Shown here: one piece after another, positions 35,764-48,240 of the stretch
Layout: each line of letters opens with the position of its first letter
Numbering within the stretch: the first letter of the stretch is position 1
Source of the DNA: Phocoena phocoena
Lineage: Eukaryota > Chordata > Mammalia > Artiodactyla > Phocoenidae
Direction of reading: 5' to 3'
Assembly: GCF_963924675.1 (NCBI RefSeq)
Contig: NC_089221.1
Span: 138,922,263 to 138,986,262 of the forward strand
DNA length: 64,000 bases
The notes under the pieces: generated by a model
Database searches by the model: none
Told to the model about the DNA's origin: nothing
Seen by the model: the letters and a program-made list of their open reading frames with translations, nothing else
Made by a program: the position numbers and the translations under genes

Positions 35764-36171
35764 AAGATTCTTTGGTAGATTTTTTTTACCTATAGGTAAT
35801 ATAGAACCAGATAGAAAAGGTCTGAGGATAACTTGTAAGAGAAAAACACCACAAAATAATTAAAAATCCATAAGTACTGAAACATTTGGTGAAGATGACT
35901 AATTCAGTGGGTTAATTGTACACTGAAAAAACGGCAGTGATCCGCCATGCCTTTGACTTTTATGGAATATGGATGTACCACATGATCTTACTCTAGAGTT
36001 CGCTGTCTCCACATTTTAATCTGGGCCAGCTAGAAAACATAGGCAAAAACTCAGCAGATGGCACTCCTATCCTTAGGTCTAGACTAAAACCAAATCTAAA
36101 GATGTTTGTTTCACACTTCAGGATAGAAATGGCACTTAAAAACATGTAAAGACTATTTATCATAATACTAA

Positions 36172-36346
36172 CATGGATCAATGCAATCTGCATCAAAGGC
36201 TCAGCAAGTCATTTTGTGGATATCAAGAAACTGATTCTAAACTTTATATGGAGTGGCAAAAGACCCAGAACAGTCAACACAATACTGAAGAACAAAGTTG
36301 GAGGACTGATACTACGCGACCTCAAGTTTTACTATACACCTGTAGT
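36172..36346 (+). mobile_element. Old L1 ORF2 scrap
   Basis: In frame from 36216 this encodes DIKKLILNFIWSGKRPR and KNKVGGLILRDLK, a diverged form of the ORF2 stretch also present near 8520-8640 and 34150-34260. It ends abruptly where an L1 5'UTR begins. Confidence 0.85.
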
Positions 36347-37905
36347 AGGCAGTTCAGATCAGGATGGTGGAGCTAAAGGAGCATGGCGCTCACTTTCCCC
36401 CATGGACACAACAAAAATGCATCTACAGGTGGAACAATCCTCACTGAAATCTAACTGTAATCTGTCAGAAGGGCTTCTGTACAACCAAGGCTGTAAGAAA
36501 GATACACACCTAATTGAGTAGGAAGGGAAGAAAGGCAATCAGGTCAGGACCTGTGCCCTTGGGAAGGGACACAGGAAAAAGGAGATAACACGGGCAGACT
36601 CCCACCCTGGGTAGTGTACAGTTTGAGCCACAGACTGGGCACCCATGAGAGGGAGACTATCCCCATTGGCTGGTTGGAGGACCACTGGACCTACCAGAAG
36701 GGCTGTGGGAAGCCTGGACACCACTCATGAGGTGCCTACATGCTAGCTTGCCCCCGAGGCAGGGTGGAGAGAGGTCTGTTCTGAAGGCTACTGTATTTCC
36801 AGCAACTACTTCTCTGTGTATCCCAGTCTGAGCTGAGCGAACACTTTGGCCCCACTTACTCCACATCACAGAGCAGCACTATATCTGGGGTGGCTATGAC
36901 AGGGGAAAAGACTGGACCATGGAACGCAGAGGTGACCCGGTCCTGAGACAGAGCCTGAGTGGGACAGTGGCCATGGTCGGTGCTTATTCAAGCAGTGTCT
37001 CAGAAGCAGCCCAGGTCTCTGACGGCAGCCGCACAACCACAGCTCCCCTCCTGAGACATACTGAGAGTCCACGTGGGCCCTGTCCACACTGCAAAGCAGC
37101 TCTACAATGGGGCAGGGGCAGCAGAGGCTGGAGTCAGCGATCAGCTGTGTTGGACAAAGGGGACTTGCATCCAAGGATACATTAGAGAGAAGGCACCGGT
37201 GCCTGCACACTGAACCTCTGTCTGTGGCTGACACAAGCCGAGAACCTGCAGGGGCCCCAGTTACTTCAGCACTACCCTCTCTGGGGCAAAGGTCCAGGTG
37301 CTGGGAGAGGGAAAAACACACAGTTCAAGGGAACAGAGCCTGCTTGGGCTTCAGACCGCACCCTGATAGGGTGGTGATTGTCACTGAGCAGAGAGGAAGT
37401 CCCACCTCACACCTGGCTCCAGCTCTAACCCCTCCACCTCCACCTACCAAGGTGATAGCTCTAGCACGCCCTGAGGCAAGATGTGACTTGCATCCACATC
37501 AAATCCAGCTCTCCCACCAAAGGCACTGGGCACACACGGTCTGTACAGGGATACTCCCACATAGGACACACATTCAAGACCAGAGTAAGTAGCTGTTTCA
37601 CTCAAACTGATAGATGCAGAGAAAGTTAAGCAAAATGAAAAGGCAGAGGAACTACTCTCAATTGAATCAGCATGAGAAAACTCCTGGAAAAAATAAATAA
37701 TGAAACAGAAATTAACAATTTACCAGATAAATAATTCAAAGCATTGGGAATTAAAATGTTAACTGAATTAGGGGAAATAAGTGATGTAATCAGTGAATAC
37801 TTTAACAAGAAACTAGAAAATAAAAAAGACCCAATCAGAAATCAATAGCTGAAATAAAAAACACACTAGAAGGAATGAATAGCAGACCAAATGATACACT
37901 CTGCT
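36347..37905 (+). mobile_element. L1 5'UTR and ORF1 start, 3'-truncated
   Basis: From about 36350 the sequence is a GC-richer L1 5'UTR (early markers AGGATGGTGGAGCTAAAGG and GCGCTCACTTTCCCCC). ORF1 starts at the ATG at 37635 (MKRQRNYSQLNQHEK) and is soon frameshifted; the coiled-coil coding part continues to about 37900, where the L1 match is lost. No ORF2 or 3' end follows. Open frames inside the 5'UTR, such as 37107-37592, have no recognised product. Confidence 0.8.
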
Positions 37906-38299
37906 TGATTTCCAAAACAGCAATGTTGTAAAATGGTCTCAGTAACTACACATTTTAATCCGGAAGCACTCCAGTATTGTTTCTGGATTGGTGCTTGCTG
38001 ACATTCTGTCTGTCCCTAATTTTACTTTACACCTAGTGTAAAGAGAAACATGGCATTGCCTCTTTGCTAAAATGCCATTTCTTAAGAGAGACAGAACTTT
38101 CTTGATCAAACTGTGGAAAAGAGGCTCCACCCAAGTTATATCACTCCCGGAAATTGTAATATATATTTATAAACTGTAACTCCCATTGTTAATAATGTGG
38201 AGGTATTGTCTGTCTCAGGCACTGCTTAAACCCCAGTGTTTAGAACAGTGCCTGAATGAATGAATGAACCTGTGCAAAACAGAATAAAGGAGGCTAAGA
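37906..38299. other. Unassigned sequence
   Basis: No gene seen. 38238-38270 (AGAACAGTGCCTGAATGAAT) may be a scrap of an L2/MIR 3' end. Confidence 0.4.
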
Positions 38300-38430
38300 G
38301 AAACATATTTTTAAGGAATTTATCCAAAGACTCACAACTTATAAGTTGTACAACCAGAATTTTAACTACAGATTTCAGCCCAAACCCTGTGCGCATTCCA
38401 CTGCGCCAACTGTTTCCATCTTGCTTCCAA
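38300..38430 (-). repeat. MIR fragment (antisense)
   Basis: GAATTTTAACTACAGATTTC, AGCCCAAACCCTGTGCGCAT and TCCACTGCGCCAACTG follow the complement of the tRNA-like end of MIR. Confidence 0.6.
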
Positions 38431-38569
38431 CGGTTAATGTCACCATGTCCGTGGAGAGCAGCATAATGTAGTAGTAGTTTGAGCCATATGGAATTTCCTT
38501 TCTGAGTTGAGTGCCATTTAATCTATAACATGAAGTATATAAAGGAGTCACTCTGCTAATAGGTAGGCT

Positions 38570-38870
38570 ATGTTATGCAGAAGAATCAGTAAGTTCAAGG
38601 GCCCATATGTCAGGGAAGAGTACAGATTATTCTAGAAACTGACAAAAGGCCAACATACTTGGAATTTGAGTGACTGACAAGGAAAGTGTTTGAAATGAGA
38701 CTAAAGGGTAGGCAAAGTCTAGATCCTACATGGTCCTGTAGGTTATATAAAGGAATTCAGATTTTATTCTAAGCACAGCAGGATGCCACTGGTTTTAAGT
38801 TAAAGAGTGACATGATCTAATGTGAGTTTTTGAACAGTCACTCTGGCTATTGCATGGAGAAAGAACTAAG
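38570..38870 (+). repeat. Ancient dispersed repeat, family uncertain
   Basis: ACATGGTCCTGTAGGTTATA, GGATGCCACTGGTTTTAAG, AGTGACATGATCTAATGTGA and GTCACTCTGGCTATTGCATG form a consistent ordered set that I recognise as an old dispersed mammalian repeat, perhaps the same as at 12010-13240. Confidence 0.5.
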
Positions 38871-39372
38871 AATGGGCAAAATCTACATACATACACTACA
38901 CCTTCACACCCCACATGCCACCTGTGGAAGGGTGTAAAGGATGGGGAAAGAGAGTGTTTTGCACAGCATTAGGTACATGGTGACAGCAGAGCTTATGATA
39001 GCATTCCACGTCTCTGAACACCAGATATAGACGTGTCTCCCTCTCTCTCTGTCCAAGCTGCCTGCCCTCTGCAGCAGTACGAGAAACCTCACGGGGAACG
39101 GGACCCTACCCTACAGATGGCAACTCTGATATGAATGGAACACTAAACTAGACATAATTTCATATGCAAAACATTCAGCATGTAACAACTTACATGCTTT
39201 CTATTGTTCAGGTGCATTTTATTCCTGAATTCTATCCAATTGTTAGCAACGGTTTTCTTTAATTTTTTTCTATGGCCAGGTAATTCTTACCTCTATTTTT
39301 TTTTTTTTTTTACCAGCTCTCTGTTTTCTTTTATTTTCTAGGATAAAATTCAGGCATTTAAAGTTGCTCATG

Positions 39373-40107
39373 GAAAAGGCAACCTCCCTACACCATTGCT
39401 GGGAATGTAAATTGGTGCAGCCATTATGGAGAACAGTATGGAGGTTCCTTAAGAAACTAAAAATAGAGGTACCATATGACCCAGCAATCTCACCCCTGAG
39501 CATATATCCAGAGAAAACTATAATTCAAAAAGATACATGCATCCCAATGTTCATAGCAGCACTATTCACAACAGCCAAGACATGGAAGCAACCTAAATGT
39601 CCATCAACAGATGAATGGATAAAGAAGATGTGGTACATATATACAATGGAATAATATTCAACCATAAAAAGGAATGAAATATGCCATTTGTGGCTACATG
39701 GATGGACCTAGAGATTATCATACTAAGTGAAGTAATTCAGAAAAAGACAAATAGCATATGATATCACTTATATGTAGAATCTAGAATATGACACTAATGA
39801 ACTTATGTACAAAACAGAAACAGACTCATAGATGAAGAGAATAGATTTGTGTTTGCCAAGGGGTGGAGTGGGTAGGGAAGGGACAGACTGGGAATTTGGG
39901 ATTAGCAGATGCAAACTATTATATTTAGAATTGAGAAACGACAAGGTCCTACTTGTAGCACAGGAAACTATATTCAATATCCTGTCATAAACCATAATGG
40001 AAAACAATATGAAAAATAATATATATATATAATTAAATCACTTTGCTGTACAGCAGAAATTAACACATTATAAATCAACTATACTTCAGTAAAATAAATT
40101 TTTAAAA
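39373..40107 (+). mobile_element. 5'-truncated L1 inserted in an L2
   Basis: The last 735 bp of an L1 in sense: the end of ORF2 (open at 39364-39654 with WKQPKCPSTDEWIKK), the 3'UTR (TTTGCCAAGGGGTGG, CAACTATACTTCAGTAAAAT) and an A-rich tail. Flanks are AAAGTTGCTCATG (39360-39372) and AAAGTTCCTCATG (40108-40120), 12 of 13 identical. An L2 repeat continues on the right, so this L1 is younger than the L2. Confidence 0.93.
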
Positions 40108-40570
40108 AAAGTTCCTCATGATCTGGTCCCTGTATCTTTCTCTATTCTCACCTTTATAAGCAATGCCCATTCATCCATCACACACATACAAACATGCATA
40201 CACACACACTTTGTGCTGAAGCAGTACTGAATATAGTCCTTGCATTCTATGATTTTTCCCATGCTTTTATATCTTTTGGGATGTTTGCTTTTTGATTCGA
40301 CAAACCTGTATTCAATCTTAAAAGCTCAGTTGCTGTCATATTCCCAGAAAGCCATCCCTGGTACTCCTTTAACTGGAGGCAGTTATACTTTTCTCTAAAT
40401 TTTTTCTATACCTTATTTATGGATATATTAATGAATTCATTTATCAAATTGTTATTTATTTATCACCAGAATGAATTTCCTGTTAAGGGATTACTTTTCA
40501 TTTGTTTTATGCTTCTTGTGTCTAGTGGCATTGGGCTTGAGGCAGTTTGGCCATTCAAGGAATATGTTCT
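40108..40570 (+). repeat. L2 LINE 3' fragment (left part before the L1 at 39340-39372)
   Basis: CTCATGATCTGGTCCCTGTA, GAAAGCCATCCCTGGTACTCC and GGCATTGGGCTTGAGGCAG follow L2 order. The short stretch AGGATAAAATTCAGGCATTT at 39341-39360, left of the L1, fits the preceding part of the same L2. Confidence 0.7.
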
Positions 40571-41614
40571 AGATTGAATTCTACTTTTCATCTATACAGA
40601 TATTCTGAATAACTACTATGCATGTGCAAATAAAGTAAATTCAGATTATGAAGTAAAAGTGGAAACCAGGATAATTATTATTAGTCATTTGTCCAGTCCC
40701 CCTTGCAAAAAAGTATTGCAACTTGACAAAAGGAAACACAACATAAATTCTTAGTGAGATTGCAAACATTCTTAGGCATTTTTTTTCTTTGTGGTGTTGG
40801 AAGTCTATATTTATGAAAGAGATAATGAAGAATAAAGGATAAATTAAAAGTCCAAAACAAGCTTTAAACAAACTTTAAAAATAATGTTTCCACTGAAGGC
40901 CTCTACCACAATTTATAAAGGTTTCTGGTCTTTACTCTTTTGTTCAGAATGCTGCTGACCTTTGAAATTCAAGGAACTGGGAGGGAATCATTATTTATTA
41001 TTTGAGGTGGCAGTGCACAACCAGGCTGATTTTCGCTCTGACAAAAGAGATCAGAGCTTGTGAAAGTACAGGAAAAGTTAAAAAAACAACCAAACCAAAC
41101 AAACAAAAAACCTCATCCATTTATAATCCTGGTAATAATAGAATATAACATACTTTCTAGACTCAAGATCCCAGAAATTAAAAAAGAGAAAACATTTGCC
41201 ATAAAGAAGAGGTTTAGGTGGATATAGTTTTCTGTTGAATGTTATTTCTTCCTCAGATTTCCTCGCCTCCTTTCACAAGGCCACTGGAATGTCTAAAAAT
41301 AATATAAATAAAAATAATGTTCTAATGAATTAATTACTTCAGAAAAAGAATCACAGACCTCACATGGTTATGTGAATTCCACTAGATTCTAGATATTTGT
41401 GGGTGGGATCTTTGTTTATATCTTGTTCCCCCTACAGATCCTGTACCTAAAATAGTGGAACAAACACAGTGGAATCTCAGTATTTGTTGGACTAATGAAT
41501 GATATATTGAATACCCAACTTAAATATAAATGGAGATAACTCTATTCTTTCCAATGGTCACGCAAATATATACATATATATGTATACATATATATTTTTT
41601 AAAGATTTTTGTTT
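40571..41614. other. Unassigned sequence
   Basis: No gene seen. 41400-41510 (TACCTAAAATAGTGGAACAA, CAGTATTTGTTGGACTAATG) is probably an L2 3' end. Confidence 0.4.
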
Positions 41615-41878
41615 TGTTTTTTAAATTTATTTTATTGAAGTATAGCTAATTTACAATGTTGTCTTAATTTATACTGTACAGCAAAGTGATTCAGTTATAT
41701 ATATATATATATTTATACATTATTTTTCATATTCTTTTCCATTAAGGTTTATCACAGGATATTGAAAAGAACTCCCTGTGCTATACAGTACGACCTTGTT
41801 GTTTATCCATGCTATATATTTATAATAGTTTGCATCTGCTAATTCCAAACTCCCAGTCCATCCCCCCCATCAGTTGAA
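41615..41878 (-). mobile_element. L1 3'UTR fragment (antisense)
   Basis: TTTTATTGAAGTATAGCTAA, ACTGTACAGCAAAGTGATTC, a TA run, then CTGTGCTATACAGTACGACC and TGCATCTGCTAATTCCAAAC are the complement of the older L1 3'UTR present in sense at 39373-40107. Confidence 0.92.
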
Positions 41879-44485
41879 TGGTTCTTATCTCATCCCTGAC
41901 ATCTACTTTGTCACAAAATCTTGACTGTGTCTTCCCATTTCCATTGCTACCTTCTTCTTAACTCACCATCTCTCCACTGTAGGTCCTCCAACTGAACATT
42001 TTCTTCCTACTGCTGAGAGTGTTTTTATTGAAAATAGCTCTGATATTTCTCTTACCCAATCCTCTGATTGTTAAGTTTTGCCACATTTGTTCTATCACCC
42101 AATCTATATATAAATATATAGCCATTATCTTTCATCTTTTCCTAAACTTTTCAAGAGTAAGATATATGCAGAATGTCCCCACTCCAAACAATACAGTATT
42201 TATGTTCCCCAAACAAGGATACTTTCTCGAATAAAAATCATATAACCCTCCCTCAATTTAAGTTCCTCAATCAGGAACCTAAAATTGGTACAAAATTCAA
42301 GCCCACATTCCCATTCAAATTTTGTCAGCCGCCACAATTATGACTCCTTTCCCATTCTGGTTCTCATTCTTATCCAAGACACCATAGTGCACTAAATTGT
42401 CAGGTCTCTTCTGATTCCTCCATCCTGAATCAGTTCCTCAGTATTTTCATGTCTTTTTGTCTTTCATGGGTTTAAAGGGGGCAGGTCTTAAACTCTATAG
42501 CATGACGCTCAACCTGGGTCCATCTGATGATTCTTCTTGTCCTGATGGAGGTCATGCATTTTTGGTAGGAATTCCACAGAAATGATGTTACACACTTCTT
42601 GGAGCATCACTTGAGGGGACACTTGATGTGAACAATCCTTCCTTTGGTCACTTTAACTTTAACTACCTAGTAATACTGGCCTCTGCCAAGTTCTTCCCCT
42701 TTACAGTCATCATTTCCCCAGCTTAATTGATTAGTATTATATTGTAGGAAAGTAAAAATAATTCCATAAACCCATTCCTTATCAAACCACCACCAAATAA
42801 TTTTGGTATCCATTAACAGCATCTTCTTAATTAACCATGATTTCTGATGTTTGCCAAATGACAAGTCTCTATTTCCATTATCTCTACAAAATTTGTTGGC
42901 AATCTATTGTAAGGAAGAATTTTATTTCTACATAGGTTTATTTATATAGCTATAACATAATATTTAGGCTATCTATAATAGCACCCACAATTCTATTCAT
43001 TCATTCATTTGTTCATATATTCTACCAGTATAATATCATGAGTTAACATCTTATTTATTGGGGTTGCAATCTATCATTGTTATTTATTTTGATGCCAAAA
43101 TCATCCCAAACTGTCTCCTATGTGCTTTAGGAGTCCCAAAATTCACTGAGCATTACATTAATTTCAGGTACAATATGATGTTCAAGGCTTATCTCATCCT
43201 TTCCCTGCCTAGTCTAGGAATAGTTAGTTCTCCAGGAAGCCCTGGTTCCTTTCAGTGAAGACATCATTTAGATGTCTTGGCACTCACTGTACTCATTGTT
43301 ATAAGATTGCTGTTGCCCTATTAATTAATGGGCAGAGCTTGGAAATATATGTATATGACTCCACATACAACTACAATTACTTATATGTATAGTTTTATGT
43401 ATATGTTACAAAATCATGAGTCCATATTGAAATCTCCAGTTTTAGTCTAACACTTCATGCTTCTTTTCATCCTTTACTTTTGTTTGTTAATATCTTCTTT
43501 TGCTTCCAGAGGCTTCATATTATTCTCAGTGCATGTATTTATTTGCTCAATGTAACCACACTCTAGCCATGCAGGTCATCTCTTCTGTCAACTCCAACCT
43601 TCTCACATCACTCCCATTCTTGGTCCTCAAGTCTTCCAGTCTGCTGAGCAATGTGTATCTCTAGCCCTTTTCCAGTGCCCTGCCTTCCTGGTCACCATCA
43701 ATCCTACAATCCCACAGCTCCATGCAGTTCTGCAACTCCCTGTCCCCTCACCACCTCACATGCTAGGTGACATATGTTCTCCTTTACACAGGGAAGAGAA
43801 GGAAAAGAAAAACTACACATGAATTTTTAATAGCATTTTTGTCCACTGATGAGTACTTCACAAAAGATTCATCATAGTTCACACTGTACATTCCTAGAAT
43901 ACCAACAGAAAGAGAAAGGAAAGAAGAGGGGAAAAAAAAACATAGTTCTTTCTGTTTGCTTTTGGGGTTATATATGTAAACTTGAGTCAACTAAAGAAAT
44001 AATTCTACAATAGTACCTAAGACTTTGTCCCTTTGCAGTTCTATCCCCAGGGGAAAAAATTAAATTAAATTAAAAGGTGTTTATTTTATAATTCAAGAAC
44101 TCTATCACTTGTAAACCCTGAAATTAGAATAAAAAAGGTTGTGGTGCAACACTAATTATATAAACAATTCTAAGTTTCTCTGTAGAGAATACTCACGTAA
44201 AATCTTACGATTTTAATTCAATAAAGGCAACTATATATATTATATGCAAAGTACAGCCCTTATATAAGACCATACGTAGGTAGGTCATATTTACTGTCAC
44301 TATTCAACAATAGTTTTATAAGTTCTCAGAAGTGTCAAATTCTTCCACTTTCACTATACCACGCAACTGACTTTAAGACAACATAAAATTACACTTAGAG
44401 TATCCTGCTCCTCTCTTCCAAAAATGCACAGTATTTTGATAATATCTTGATGGATGACTTGAGCCATAAACAATAAAATATCCCA
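41879..44485. other. Unassigned sequence
   Basis: About 2.6 kb with no recognised gene. It is CT-rich in parts (41880-42550, 43440-43780). Open frames are short and without recognisable domains. Confidence 0.4.
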
Positions 44486-44622
44486 TGTCTAGAAAACATC
44501 CTGACTACAGACCTACAAAACTAGTAAGAATCATGAAATCTCACAGATACTGAGATGAATCAGTTTATGGAATGATGATTCTTAGAGAGCATTTAATCCA
44601 ATGCCTGAACTTCACAATAAGG
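44486..44622 (+). repeat. Left arm of a 137-bp inverted repeat
   Basis: This stretch, from TGTCTAGAAAACATCCTG to TTCACAATAAGG, is the reverse complement of 46802-46938 with 11 mismatches in 137 positions and no gap (about 92%). Similarity stops sharply at both ends. The right arm is continuous with MIR-like sequence outside the repeat while this arm is not, so this arm looks like the derived copy. Confidence 0.93.
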
Positions 44623-44704
44623 GGTAATCATTGGGGGATTATACTACTTCACACAACAGGAAGCTTACTGTCAATAACTGTAAAGGGTCTGAGATTTTAC
44701 TCTA

Positions 44705-45190
44705 CCTGTAAAAAAACTGGCCTGTAACAGTTTCATGAATGCAAGTGAACACAAGACTCTGGGTCAGAAATAGAATGCTTTATTAATCACAGCAATAACA
44801 CGGGCCACAGTATCAGCTTTTGCACTGCTCTCATGAGTCCCATTTCCACAGGGAAAATCATAAAGTTGGTTGCATTACAGGAGAGAAATTCTAAGCTTAG
44901 GAAACCAGAATCTTTTTTAACAGGCTGTAATCTTGCCTAAGCTTTATCTTACAGGTAAATATTATCTTCATCATACTGAAAAGTAAACAAACCAGTTCTT
45001 TGTTGCAGAAGGAGATGCAATTTCTATATTCCAAGCCTGTTCATTATACAAACATCCTTGAAAAATTAATAAGAAACAAAGGCTGTCAGTACCACTGCTT
45101 GCAAGATAGGCAGAAATGCAGAAGACTCATGGGAAATTGTCTCTCAAGGCTTAGCTTCAGGTTGATTCCAGGATGGCTTTAGCAAGTCAG
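44705..45190 (-). repeat. LTR-like ancient repeat, copy 1
   Basis: Shares an ordered series of motifs with 53310-53775: CAGTTTCATG.ATGC, AAGACTC, TTATTA, TTGCATTACAG.AGAAA and GCAGAAATGC...ATTGTCTC. Length (about 0.5 kb), lack of coding content and a TTTATT that would be AATAAA on the other strand suggest a solitary LTR on the minus strand. The family was not identified. Confidence 0.55.
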
Positions 45191-46739
45191 CAATAGCATC
45201 ATGGACCCAGTGGTCCAGAGAACTTTGGTTCTCTGTTATCCTTAGCAAGCTGATGTTTTTACTCATGGTTGTAAGATGTTTACAGCAGTTTCTTGGTATC
45301 ATATTGATGTCTGGCCTGATCTAGTGAAAAAGAGGTTTCTACTCTTGTTTCTCTTTTAATGGTGAGGCCACACTGACAGATTTACATGCCTGTTCTTTTG
45401 GTCAAGATTGGGTGGCTCATTCATGCCTAATTAATGACTGTCAAGGGGTAGAAGACCTATCAGAATTCTTCCCCTCTATTTTCTTTTCTGAGTCATATGA
45501 AGGGGAACATCCAATCAAATGGAGATTCTGCAGCAAAGAAATAGGCAGATGGGGCAACCAACTGAGACTGCCAGGCTCCTGGATTCCAGGAACATTTCTA
45601 CTTCTCTGCTTTATAAATTTTAAACTTTTTTTTTTTTTTCATTGCAAAGGAGGAAAATGGTCTTTCTCTTCCATATAGAATAATAGGATATAAGCAATTG
45701 CAAAGTTTTTATATTTTGGGAAAATCATAATGGTGGAGCTAAGTAGAACACACACTTTCATCCTATTATCTGAGAGTCTGTGATTCTTACTCAATTTATG
45801 AGATTGAAATTTAGAGATTTCCTTTTGTTTACCCTGAGGATTAGAGACAATGAATATCAATGTTACTACACCTTTAAGGAACCCTTCTCAAGCTTCTATT
45901 CTGAAGTGTTTCTTCTTATTTACAACTTGAAAAAAATATGAGTAGGATTGCTCTTAAAAATTGAATTTTCTTAAATTCCTGTGAGAGCTTATCATTATTA
46001 TCTTCATCAAGAAGTCATCTCCTGAATTACCAGAGAGCCAATTAGCATGATTATGAGAGCAATTTATATTTGAATGGTACCTAAATAGGTATTTTATGGA
46101 AGGAAAGTGAAAAATATCTATTTGATTAATTTAATTACTAAAGGTGAAATTCAAGAAAAGAGAGTACTTTCCTTCCACTAGATTGGCTTTTCTTTTCCCC
46201 TAGGCTAAACTTTTACATCCAAGAGCTCTCAAACATGCACCCTGCTGTGATGTAATGGAATCTTATGAAACTGGATTACCAAGTACTTCTAGAAACCTAG
46301 GGAAGACTCTTTAATCTTTTAACTGGTGGAAGCGTAACTGAATATAATAAAGGCCTTTTTTCTGAAGGAATGTGTTCTCATGTCTCCCTTCTTTAAGGGA
46401 AGTAATTACATACAGTGTTCTACCTGGTTTTTAAAATCTGATTTGAAATATGTCACATTTAGTTTCTAAACAGAGGACACTTCAGTCTTTGATCTCTGAC
46501 ATTGGTTCAAATGTTGTTTCTTTAGTTGGTTTTTGTTAGTTTTTTTTTTCTTTTTTTAAACCAGGATTGTACCTTCTATCAAAATTTCAGGAAAATAAAT
46601 GTATCCTAGTTCATACATACACCTGTCTACATGGTAGAAGGGGCAAAACTAGAGTCCTGGACCAGGGCTTTCCCCCTAGAATAAGTTGCCGGGAGCACTT
46701 CACATAGTAAGAAATTTGAAGTAAGGTTCAGGAAGCCCG
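45191..46739. other. Unassigned sequence within the inverted-repeat interval
   Basis: No gene seen. The part after 45190 may still belong to the LTR-like repeat (up to about 45400). The rest is unique-looking, with T runs near 45620 and 46540. Confidence 0.4.
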
Positions 46740-46845
46740 AGTTAGCCTCTGTTACTGTGTGACATTGGAAAATTTGCTTAACTGCCCTGGGATCTTTGTT
46801 TCCTTATTGTGAAGTTCAGGCACTGGATTAAATGCTCTCTAAGAA
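46740..46845 (+). repeat. MIR-family fragment running into the right arm
   Basis: GTTACTGTGTGACATTGGAA, AATTTGCTTAACTGCCC, TTTGTTTCCTTATTGTGAAG and GGATTAAATGCTCTCTAAG follow MIR/MIR3 order. The match crosses the boundary of the inverted-repeat arm at 46802. Confidence 0.6.
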
Positions 46846-46938
46846 TCATCATTGCATAAGCTGATTCATCTCAAGATCTGTGGGATTTCATGATTTTTAC
46901 TAATTTTATAAGACTGTAGTCAGGATGTTTTCTAGACA
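46802..46938 (-). repeat. Right arm of the 137-bp inverted repeat
   Basis: Reverse complement of 44486-44622, same length, no gap, about 92% identical. The two arms are separated by 2,179 bp that contain an LTR-like repeat and unassigned sequence. The arm includes the 3' part of a MIR-like fragment plus about 90 bp of adjoining sequence. Confidence 0.93.
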
Positions 46939-48235
46939 CAGGGAAATGCTTTTAAGCCTTGAAAATTCTTGTTTTAGAAATGTTTTAAAGGTTCAGTTCC
47001 ATGATTTTTATCTCACTGTTTTATTTTCCATTTGTGAAAAACAAACACTAAGCTTCCTGGCTCTTTATCTTCCTAATTTCCAAATTATTGAAATATTATT
47101 GCCTTTTTTTTTCATTGACTATATTTCTCCTATGGAAATAAACAGATGAATTTAATTGATATAAAAGAGAAGGTTCTACCGTGTGCAATAATGTCCTCTT
47201 CCTGAATTTGTGCTCTAGGACATCAGTAAAACTTTTAATAGAATAATGATAATAAAACAGGTAGTGAACGCCACAAGCCATACCATATTCTCTTTGAGAA
47301 CTAGGTGGAGTCCATATAAGAATAAACAAAACATAAGTAGACTATGTTCTTACATTATGTTCAGTAAGTAGGCTACTTTCTTGAAATATATGTCTAATCT
47401 ACCTAATCATTATTTTCTAGTTAAACTATTTATTTATTAAGTCCACTGGGTATGCAACAGCATGACGCAATTTTCCACTCACTCAGCCTCTGCCATAACC
47501 TGATGGAGGTAGTGTTGCTTTCTGCCAAAAGCTTTGTGAGTAGTGGTTCTTGGATACATTCTCTTGCATAAGGGTATGTATTTCATGAACTCAAAAGGAA
47601 AAAGTTTCCTAAGGGAATAATGTCAGAGGTAAAACTCTTTTTAAAGGAAGACAGATGGTAGGCGAAATCAGCATTGATGAACTTGAGTTCTACTTCTTCA
47701 TATGCTGATTGATTTCTCCCAGAAATCTAGCTGGCAAGGTGGATGGAGGTGATGAGAGTTGTGGATGGGATATAAATAATTGCAACATCGTTGTTTTAAT
47801 TTTAGAAAGGCTAAGGGATCCTAAAAATGTTATTGTCTCCCAAGGAAATAATCATTTTCTCTGAAATTGGGACTGTGCAGATTTTTGTTGATGCTGTGGT
47901 CACTGGTTCATTAGCTTAAATGGTACTACTTCAGTGAAAAGAACCCTGGCTTCAGTCACAATGCTCAAATGCCACAGTGGCCTGTTTCTCAGCATCTTCT
48001 CAATACCAGGAATGGTGAGCCCTGGAAAAATGGAAGTCTCCTTGACTACAGATATGAAGAGATGCGTAGATTCTGTGCTCCTATCCTGGGATCATGGGAG
48101 GTCTGCAAAGTGGCAGAGAAATCAAACCCATCTTCAGCATGGAGCAAGCTGAGTGTTAGTGGGAGAACCAGTTTAGATCAAATAAGCATCAGCATTTTGT
48201 GCTCTTAAAAAAGTGGTTCTTTAAAAATTGGAGAA
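46939..48235. other. Unassigned sequence
   Basis: No gene or repeat family is recognised. Open frames of 72-79 codons at 47934-48208 overlap each other in two frames and show no domain. Confidence 0.4.
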
Positions 48236-48240
48236 TGGAA

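Noticed and set aside
36866..37592. Frames of 151 and 161 codons on both strands
   Set aside because: They lie in a GC-richer L1 5'UTR, where stop codons are rarer; no domain is recognisable.
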